From Sideroxydans sp. (GTDB lineage Bacteria; Pseudomonadota; Gammaproteobacteria; Burkholderiales; Gallionellaceae): a stretch of DNA of 34,069 bases. This document shows positions 1-10,158 of this stretch, in pieces. The notes beneath the pieces are model-generated. The model made no database searches, was not told the origin of the DNA, and saw only the letters and a list, made by a program, of their open reading frames with translations. Both the position numbers and the translations under genes were made by a program. The stretch's first letter is position 1. Each line of letters opens with the position of its first letter. The stretch lies in the NCBI GenBank assembly GCA_011620315.1, contig WOZO01000024.1, positions 1 to 34,069 on the forward strand, read 5' to 3'.

Positions 1-21
1 CATCGGTTAAGGGGAAAAAAC

Positions 22-957
22 ATGGAATTCTTTCGCATCAAAAAAGACATCCCATTCATGAGCTACGGCAAGCTCACCACGACTATCTCGCTGGTGACTT
101 TCCTGCTGGCAGTGTTCTTCCTCGCCACCAAGGGACTGAACTTCGGCGTTGACTTCACCGGCGGTACGGTGATCGAAGTCCATTACGCGCAGCCCAGCGA
201 TACCAACAAGGTGCGCGAAGAGTTGGCGAGCATCGGACTGGCGGATGCACTGGTGCAGCATTTCGGCACTACGCATGACGTGCTGATCCAGGTGCCGCTC
301 AAGCACAACAAGATGGGCGCAAACCTGTCCGAACAAGTGCTGGCCGCGCTGCGTGCCGATGCCGAGGTCGAGGTCGAGTTGCGCCGCGTCGAGTTCGTCG
401 GCCCGCAGGTCGGCAAGGATCTGGTCGAGGATGGCGCAATGGCATTGCTGCTGGTGTCGCTGGGGATCGTCGGTTACCTGTGGCTGCGTTTCGAATGGAA
501 GTTCGGTCTGGCTGCCATCATCGCCAACTTGCATGACGTGGTGATCATCCTCGGCTGCTTCGCTTTCTTCCAGTGGGAGTTTTCGCTGTCGGTGCTGGCA
601 GCGGTGCTGGCGGTGCTGGGTTACTCGGTGAACGAATCGGTGGTGGTGTTCGACCGTATCCGCGAGAACTTCCGCAAGATGCGCAAGGCCGACGTCGCCG
701 AAATCATCGACAACGCCATCACACGCACCATGTCGCGCACCATCATCACGCACGGTTCCACGCAGTTGATGGTGCTGGCCATGCTGTTACTGGGTGGGGA
801 GACGCTGTATTTCTTTGCGCTGGCGCTGACCATCGGCATCATGTTCAGCATCTATTCTTCGGTGCTGGTCGCCAGCCCCTTGCTGATGATGTTCGGCGTT
901 TCGCGCGAAGATTTCATCAAGCCGGAAAAGTCCGAAGCCGAAGAAGTGTTGCCGTAA
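22..957 (+). CDS. secF: Protein translocase subunit SecF
   Basis: SecF forms, with SecD and YajC, the inner-membrane complex that uses the proton gradient to help SecYEG move proteins into the periplasm. The 311-residue protein has the family layout: a first membrane helix near residues 18-36, the conserved FGVDFTGGT segment at 41-49, a periplasmic domain to about 135, and a helical bundle that includes the conserved VNESVVVFDRIREN stretch near 202-215. The length is normal for SecF. The start is the ATG at 22, preceded by a purine-rich AGGGG ribosome site at about 10-14. secD would be expected just upstream, outside the window. The stop codon directly abuts the start of the dedA-family gene, suggesting cotranscription. 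Nothing looks broken. Confidence 0.97.
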   Translation: MEFFRIKKDIPFMSYGKLTTTISLVTFLLAVFFLATKGLNFGVDFTGGTVIEVHYAQPSDTNKVREELASIGLADALVQHFGTTHDVLIQVPLKHNKMGANLSEQVLAALRADAEVEVELRRVEFVGPQVGKDLVEDGAMALLLVSLGIVGYLWLRFEWKFGLAAIIANLHDVVIILGCFAFFQWEFSLSVLAAVLAVLGYSVNESVVVFDRIRENFRKMRKADVAEIIDNAITRTMSRTIITHGSTQLMVLAMLLLGGETLYFFALALTIGIMFSIYSSVLVASPLLMMFGVSREDFIKPEKSEAEEVLP

Positions 958-1611
958 ATGATGGAATTCCTCGCCGTATTTCTCGATATCGTCCTACACC
1001 TCGATACGCATCTGCTCAGCCTGGTGCAGGAATACGGCGTGTGGGTCTACGCTATTCTGTTTCTGATCATCTTTGCCGAGACAGGTCTGGTCGTCGCCCC
1101 TTTCCTGCCGGGCGATTCATTGCTGTTTGTGATCGGAGCACTGTGCGGTATGGGATCGCTGCAACTGGAAGTGGCGATTCCGTTATTGACTCTCGCCGCT
1201 TTCATGGGCGACAACGCCAACTACTGGATAGGCCGTCTGCTGGGCCTGAGACTGCTGGACCGTGCTGGTTCACGACTCATCAAGCACGAGCATCTGGAAA
1301 AGACCCATGCGTTCTATGAGAAGCATGGCGGCAAGACGGTGATCTTTGCGCGCTTTCTGCCCATCATCCGCACCTTTGCGCCGTTCGTGGCCGGTATTGG
1401 CACCATGGACTACCGTCAGTATGTGATGTTCAGTATCATCGGCGGGGTGTCATGGATAGGCAGTCTGACGCTGGCGGGATACTTTTTCGGCAACATCCCG
1501 GTCATCAAGGACAATCTCACCCTGATGATACTTGTGATCGTTTTCCTCTCATTCGTTCCCGCGATGATCCAGTTCATCCGTCATCGCCGACAGGGCGCGA
1601 CAGCCGACTAG
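958..1611 (+). CDS. DedA family inner-membrane protein
   Basis: A 217-residue polytopic membrane protein of the DedA (SNARE-associated/VTT) family, whose members act in membrane homeostasis and undecaprenyl-phosphate or phospholipid flipping. Visible family signatures are the acidic/proline segment ETGLVVAPFLPGDSLLF (about residues 41-57), the GDNANYWIGR loop and the arginine-containing FARFLPIIRTFAPFVAG segment (about 137-153). It starts at the ATG directly after the secF stop codon (two ATG codons in tandem), so translation is probably coupled to secF. Its last 63 bases overlap the 3' end of gluQ on the opposite strand. The exact substrate cannot be read from sequence. Confidence 0.93.
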   Translation: MMEFLAVFLDIVLHLDTHLLSLVQEYGVWVYAILFLIIFAETGLVVAPFLPGDSLLFVIGALCGMGSLQLEVAIPLLTLAAFMGDNANYWIGRLLGLRLLDRAGSRLIKHEHLEKTHAFYEKHGGKTVIFARFLPIIRTFAPFVAGIGTMDYRQYVMFSIIGGVSWIGSLTLAGYFFGNIPVIKDNLTLMILVIVFLSFVPAMIQFIRHRRQGATAD

Positions 1612-2476
1612 CCGTTCGGCGCGCCAGTTGCTGCGCGCCCACTCCCACACCGTATCCAGACGCTCATCCTGCAAGGCCTGCGGCGGATGCTGCTGCAGGA
1701 AGGCGAGCGCGTGCCACAACGCGTTGACCGGCCGGGCGCTATCCACCGCTTGGGCCAGCGTCTGCTTGCTCAGCTTCTCGCCTGCCGCGTTCACCGCAAC
1801 CGGTAGATGCATGTAGTGCGGGGTGGGCAGGTCAAGCAGGTTCTGCAGATGGATCTGGCGCGGCGAGGAATTCAGCAAGTCGGCACCGCGCACGACGTTG
1901 CTAATCTTCTGGAACGCGTCATCCACCACCACGGCGAGCTGATAAGCGAACAAGCCGTCCGCGCGCTTCACCACGAAGTCGCCGATCTCGCTTGCGAGGT
2001 TCTGGCGGATGCGTCCTTGTAATGCATCGTCGAATGCAATCGGGGACGAGGGGCGGTCGGTGCGCACCCGCCAAGCGGGTGTTGCGCGCAGATGTACCAT
2101 GCCCTCGCGGCAGGTGCCGGGATAGACGAAACCTTCGATGCCGTGCAGCGCCGAGTCGGCTATCTCCTTGCGCGTGCAGCAGCAGGGGTAGGCCGCACCG
2201 CTATCGCGCAAATGCTGCAGCACCTCGTCATATGCCGCCGTGCGCCGACTCTGATAGATGACAGGCTCGTCGGAATGCAGCCCGAAGGCATCCAGCGTAC
2301 GCAGGATGTCGTCTGCCATGCCCGGCACGCAGCGCGGCGTGTCGAGGTCTTCCATGCGTACCAGCCAGATGCCGTGATGGGATTTTGCGTCGAGATAGCT
2401 GCCGACTGCGGCGACGAGTGAGCCGAAGTGCAGCGGGCCGCTGGGGGAGGGGGCGAAGCGCCCCCGGTAGTGCGAT

Positions 2477-2490
<14 letters not shown>
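1549..2490 (-). CDS. gluQ: Glutamyl-Q tRNA(Asp) synthetase, probable CTG start
   Basis: GluQRS attaches glutamate to the queuosine base at the wobble position of tRNA(Asp). It is a paralogue of the GluRS catalytic core without an anticodon-binding domain. The frame reads through RFAPSPSGPLHFGS (the HIGH-type ATP motif is HFGS at about 21-24), a zinc-type cysteine cluster YPCCC (101-105) with YPGTC (123-127), and KLSKQ (239-243, the KMSKS motif). The first ATG lies at 2355, after HFGS, so that start would remove the active site. Upstream, between an in-frame TGA and the HFGS codons, there is no ATG, GTG or TTG. A CTG at 2490-2488 gives a typical N-terminus (MSRHKSHYRGRFAP) and a 313-residue product, with a GAGGAAGAAG purine tract just upstream. 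The start overlaps the clpA 3' end by 14 bases. The family is certain; the start codon is inferred. Confidence 0.88.
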
Positions 2491-4738
<2,248 letters not shown>

Positions 4739-5041
4739 TTAGTTTTCCTCCATACGGCATTTCAGGGGATGCCCGCGCTGTATTGCGTATCCGACTACTT
4801 GTTGAACCTTGGTTTCCGCGATGTCCCTGGTATACAGGCCGCACACCGCAGAACCTTCGTTGTGCACTTTGAGCATGGTTTGGGTTGCCTGTTCCATGTT
4901 CATCGAAAAAAATGTTTGCAACACCTCGATGACGAACTCCATGGTGGTGAAGTCATCGTTCAGCAAAATCACCTTGTACATCTTTGGTGGTTTGGTTTTG
5001 CTGCGCTCCAGTAGTTGGACGTTCTCTTGCTTGGTTGCCAT
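4739..5041 (-). CDS. clpS: ATP-dependent Clp protease adaptor ClpS
   Basis: ClpS binds the N-domain of ClpA and delivers proteins carrying destabilising N-terminal residues. The core carries the family signature [20 protein letters not shown], with the ND pair of the N-degron pocket, and later [13 protein letters not shown]. The longest open frame begins at a TTG at 5113, which would add 24 atypical residues. ATG codons at 5050 and 5041 are better, and 5041 gives [14 protein letters not shown] and a 100-residue protein, close to family length. No clear ribosome site distinguishes them. A weak possible promoter on the minus strand (TTGAAA at 5100-5095, AAATAT at 5077-5072, 17 bp apart) would favour the internal starts. 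It is cotranscribed with clpA. Confidence 0.93.
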   Translation of the reverse strand: MATKQENVQLLERSKTKPPKMYKVILLNDDFTTMEFVIEVLQTFFSMNMEQATQTMLKVHNEGSAVCGLYTRDIAETKVQQVVGYAIQRGHPLKCRMEEN

Positions 5042-5130
5042 CGAAATCATTGTCGCATTGTGTTCGCTTGCATATTTGACGATTAGCGAGGCTTTTTCAA
5101 GCCCGTTGCGCAAATAAATACAATAACCGC

Positions 5131-5159
5131 TTGACGGTGCGCTAAAAGCTGGGTTAAAA
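5131..5159 (+). promoter_or_regulatory. Probable sigma-70 promoter of the cold-shock gene
   Basis: TTGACG at 5131-5136 and TTAAAA at 5154-5159 are separated by exactly 17 bp, a good match to sigma-70 -35/-10 boxes. Initiation near 5166 would leave a leader of about 105 nt before the cold-shock ATG, in keeping with the long leaders of cspA-type mRNAs. Not experimentally supported. Confidence 0.5.
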
Positions 5160-5270
5160 AGCGCGCAGGTGTTTGAATCAAAGTATCTGCAGTACTGGTC
5201 TTGCCATGTGCGGTCTTGGATTTAAACAGTTGGCGGGAATCCACCCGCGTTTTTTGTAAGGAAGCAAAGC

Positions 5271-5474
5271 ATGGCAAACGGTACTGTTAAATGGTTCAAC
5301 GACGCAAAGGGTTTCGGTTTCATTACTCCCGATGACGGCAGCGAAGACCTGTTCGCGCACTTCTCCGCGATCAACATGAGCGGCTTCAAGTCTCTCAAAG
5401 AAGGTCAGAAAGTGTCTTTCGAAGTCGTGCAAGGCCCCAAGGGTAAGCAAGCCTCCAACATTCAAGCCGCCTAA
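5271..5474 (+). CDS. Cold-shock protein, CspA family
   Basis: A 67-residue single cold-shock (OB-fold) domain protein that binds single-stranded RNA or DNA and acts as an RNA chaperone. It has both RNP motifs, KGFGFI (RNP1) and the aromatic/basic DLFAHFSAI (RNP2-type), as well as the typical NGTVKWFND opening and the C-terminal [10 protein letters not shown]. The length is exactly that of the family. The ATG at 5271 has a good AAGGA ribosome site at about 5259-5263. It is transcribed divergently from clpS, has its own candidate promoter and is closed by a strong hairpin terminator, so it is probably monocistronic. Whether it is cold-induced or constitutive cannot be decided from sequence; csp paralogues differ in this. 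Confidence 0.96.
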   Translation: MANGTVKWFNDAKGFGFITPDDGSEDLFAHFSAINMSGFKSLKEGQKVSFEVVQGPKGKQASNIQAA

Positions 5475-5497
5475 TTCGCGGTTTTTTTGTTGCCGTA

Positions 5498-5529
5498 AAA
5501 AAGCCCGCTGTGAGAACAGCGGGCTTTTT
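5498..5529. terminator. Intrinsic terminator after the cold-shock gene
   Basis: A perfect 14-bp inverted repeat: the left arm AAAAAGCCCGCTGT (5498-5511) pairs with ACAGCGGGCTTTTT (5516-5529) around a GAGA loop. The A-tract on one side and T-tract on the other make it potentially bidirectional. It closes the cold-shock transcript. Confidence 0.92.
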
Positions 5530-5612
5530 GTTTTTGTTTGCCTGTTCGGACCGACTGTGGGAGGATGGCTCCCAGCTGTCATTTCAAACGCGTTAAGAGA
5601 AGGTGATATCAA

Positions 5613-6086
5613 ATGAATAAATCAACCCTAACCGTTGCAATACTGTTTGTGCTTGCGCTGACTGCTTGTGCGACAGCGCCGAAGGAAGAAGTTGCGCCGG
5701 TCGCCGAACCTGCACCGGTCGCCGAGCTTGCACCGGTCGCCGAGCAAACGGCAGCGCTAGAACCCGCTGCCGAGCCCGAAGTTGTGGCTGAGACGGCCCC
5801 GGCATCGCAAGTGGCGGCTCCCAAGCCGGTTGTGAAGAAGAAACATAAGAAAGTTGCCAAGGCGGCACCCAAGCCGGTTGAGCCTGCACCCGAACCAGTG
5901 ATGGAGCCGGAGACGGTACCTGTGCCTGTTGCTGCGCCAGTGCAAGAACCGGCCGCGCCTGTAGTGGTGCCGCCAGCGGCAGCCAAAGTCCAGGAAGCGG
6001 GCTTTCTGGAGCGATACTGGATATGGTTGCTCGGCCTCGTCATTGCCGTCGGCGCGGTCATGCTATTGGTCAGAAAGAAAGATTGA
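5613..6086 (+). CDS. Putative lipoprotein with A/P/E-rich stretch and C-terminal membrane helix
   Basis: I do not recognise a named family. The 157-residue protein opens with a lipoprotein-type signal (MNKSTLTVAILFVLALTAC), with lipobox LTAC and Cys19 as the predicted lipidated residue. The middle (about 22-128) is low-complexity and rich in Ala, Pro, Glu and Val, with a short basic patch VKKKHKKVAK in its centre. The C-terminus has a single hydrophobic helix (about 134-153, YWIWLLGLVIAVGAVMLLV) followed by RKKD. The ATG at 5613 is preceded by AGAAGGTGA at about 5597-5605. A gene alone between two terminators suggests an independent transcript. The combination of a lipid anchor and a C-terminal membrane segment joined by a Pro-rich linker is odd and could tether or span the envelope; this is inference. 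Alternatively it is a simple signal-anchored envelope protein. Confidence 0.8.
   Translation: MNKSTLTVAILFVLALTACATAPKEEVAPVAEPAPVAELAPVAEQTAALEPAAEPEVVAETAPASQVAAPKPVVKKKHKKVAKAAPKPVEPAPEPVMEPETVPVPVAAPVQEPAAPVVVPPAAAKVQEAGFLERYWIWLLGLVIAVGAVMLLVRKKD
5694..5747 (+). repeat. Three tandem 18-bp coding repeats
   Basis: Three near-identical 18-bp units (5694-5711, 5712-5729, 5730-5747) sharing the core CCGGTCGCCGA encode a repeated APVAEx hexapeptide in the low-complexity part of the lipobox protein. Units two and three differ only at their last bases. In-frame copy-number change would alter linker length without a frameshift. Confidence 0.85.
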
Positions 6087-6133
6087 TGATTTGAACGGCT
6101 GCTCAGGCCGCGATTCGCGGTGTGCAGCCAAAC

Positions 6134-6165
6134 AAAAAGCCCGACGTGACAGCGTCGGGCTTTTT
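6134..6165. terminator. Bidirectional intrinsic terminator between lipobox gene and icd
   Basis: AAAAAGCCCGACG (6134-6146) pairs perfectly with CGTCGGGCTTTTT (6153-6165) around a 6-nt loop. It lies between two convergent genes and has A- and T-tracts on opposite sides, so it can serve both the lipobox gene (plus) and icd (minus). Confidence 0.92.
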
Positions 6166-6184
6166 GTTGAACTGCGTCGGCGGG

Positions 6185-8981
<2,797 letters not shown>

Positions 8982-9017
8982 CGGGCATATTCCTAGCATG
9001 TGTCGAGTAATGGTCGG

Positions 9018-9049
9018 TTGCTGATCAAATTTGGTCAGCAAGAGCTGAC
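9018..9049. promoter_or_regulatory. Palindrome cluster upstream of pelX, candidate activator site
   Basis: The 24-bp segment 9018-9041 is a palindrome in which all positions pair except one T/G: arms TTGCTGA and TCAGCAA flank TCAAATTTGG. It overlaps a second inverted repeat, GTCAGC (9034-9039) and GCTGAC (9044-9049). The half-site GCTGA therefore occurs three times (9020, 9035 inverted, 9044). No T-tract follows, so it is unlikely to be the rluE terminator. Its centre lies about 107 bp upstream of the start site predicted from the sigma-54 element, a usual distance for an enhancer-binding protein site. Which protein binds is unknown. Confidence 0.5.
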
Positions 9050-9060
9050 GGAATCGCAGG

Positions 9061-9136
9061 GTATTAATTAACCTACTGTTTGGAATGGGCTTTGCCTGTG
9101 CGTATTGCGCTGGCATGGTCGTTGCTCAATTAATAC
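9061..9136. repeat. Spaced inverted repeat bracketing the pel promoter
   Basis: GTATTAATT (9061-9069) and AATTAATAC (9128-9136) are exact reverse complements separated by 58 bp. The right arm lies between the -12 box and the predicted start of transcription. It could be a pair of operator half-sites or a chance AT-rich match. Confidence 0.35.
9111..9126 (+). promoter_or_regulatory. Probable sigma-54 (RpoN) -24/-12 promoter of the pel operon
   Basis: TGGCATG (9111-9117), four bases, then TTGCT (9122-9126) matches the sigma-54 consensus TGGCACG-N4-TTGCW at all but one defined position. The invariant GG and GC dinucleotides have the correct spacing. Initiation would be near 9137, giving a leader of about 107 nt before pelX. 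No comparably good sigma-70 promoter was seen in this intergenic region. Confidence 0.68.
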
Positions 9137-9243
9137 AGAATCACGGGTCGTAAAAAGGCAAAGCGTCGTTCGGTGTTTCTGGCGCGGCTGAATATGCAAT
9201 CCGTAAGAATGAATACACGCGCAGTTGATTTGGAGATTTAAAA

Positions 9244-10158
9244 ATGAATTTTTTGGTAACGGGTGGAGCGGGCTTTATCGGTTCGCATAGTGTGGAGGCA
9301 TTGCTGGCCGACGGGGCGCAAGTCCGGGTGCTGGATAATTTCACTTCGGGGAAGCGTGCCAATCTTGCGGCACATGCCAATCTGCAGATCGTGGACGGCG
9401 ACATCCGCGATGCGGAAGCGGTCGATCATGCGATGGTCGGCATCACGCATGTGCTGCATCTTGCGGCGCAAGTGTCGGTGCCCGCTTCGGTGGCGGATCC
9501 GGTCGGTTCCAGCCAGCACAACCTGCGCGGTTTTCTGAACGTGCTCGATGCTGCGCGCCGCGCCGGTGTGAAACGCTTCGTTTACGCCTCCAGCGCCGCA
9601 GTCTACGGCGCGCCGGAAAGATTGCCGCTGGATGAAAGCTCGCCGGTCGCGCCGCTGTCGCCGTACGGTCTGGAAAAATCCATCAACGATCAATATGCGG
9701 CGCTGTACCGTCAGCTGTACCAACTCTCCTCACTGGGGCTGCGCTATTTCAATGTCTATGGCCCGCGCCAGGATCCGGCCTCGCCCTATGCGGGCGTGAT
9801 CAGCCGTTTTTCCTCCGCGATGACGCGTGGCGATACCTTGCGTGTGTTCGGCGACGGCGAACAGACGCGCGATTTCATCTTCGTGAAGGATGTGGCGCAA
9901 CTCAACAAGCGTGCGTTGATGAGCGATGCGGACGGGGTGTGCAATATCGCGACCGGCCATAGCGTGACGCTGCTGGAGCTGATCGATACGCTGGCGCAAT
10001 GCGCGGGCTGCACGCCGCAGATCCGCCACGAACCGCCCGCCCCGGGCGATATCCGCCATTCCGGCGCGACGCCGCGCAAGATGTTCGAGCAACTCAACCC
10101 GCCCCCCATGACGAAACTGGCCGACGGTCTGAAACAACTCCTAGAAGCATCGGCGTGA
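9244..10158 (+). CDS. pelX: NAD-dependent sugar epimerase, PelX-like
   Basis: An extended short-chain dehydrogenase/reductase of 304 residues. It has the Rossmann motif TGGAGFIGSH (6-15), the YASSAAVYG serine strand (114-122) and the catalytic YxxxK as Y141GLEK145. This fits UDP-hexose 4-epimerases. PelX, known from Pel operons of some pseudomonads, interconverts UDP-GlcNAc and UDP-GalNAc and supplies the GalNAc donor for Pel. The position as first gene of the pel operon supports that role; the substrate itself is inferred. The ATG at 9244 has a GGAG ribosome site at about 9232-9235. The TGA overlaps the GTG start of pelA by 3 bases, so translation is coupled. Confidence 0.85.
   Translation: MNFLVTGGAGFIGSHSVEALLADGAQVRVLDNFTSGKRANLAAHANLQIVDGDIRDAEAVDHAMVGITHVLHLAAQVSVPASVADPVGSSQHNLRGFLNVLDAARRAGVKRFVYASSAAVYGAPERLPLDESSPVAPLSPYGLEKSINDQYAALYRQLYQLSSLGLRYFNVYGPRQDPASPYAGVISRFSSAMTRGDTLRVFGDGEQTRDFIFVKDVAQLNKRALMSDADGVCNIATGHSVTLLELIDTLAQCAGCTPQIRHEPPAPGDIRHSGATPRKMFEQLNPPPMTKLADGLKQLLEASA

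Noticed and set aside
5042-5113. Upstream TTG start for clpS at 5113
   Set aside because: It would add 24 atypical residues, has no ribosome site, and a possible minus-strand promoter lies within the added stretch.
9137-9243. Possible c-di-GMP riboswitch in the pelX leader
   Set aside because: The leader was compared from memory with the GEMM-I conserved core. Apart from a short AGGCAAAGC stretch, the expected conserved segments and pairing are missing.
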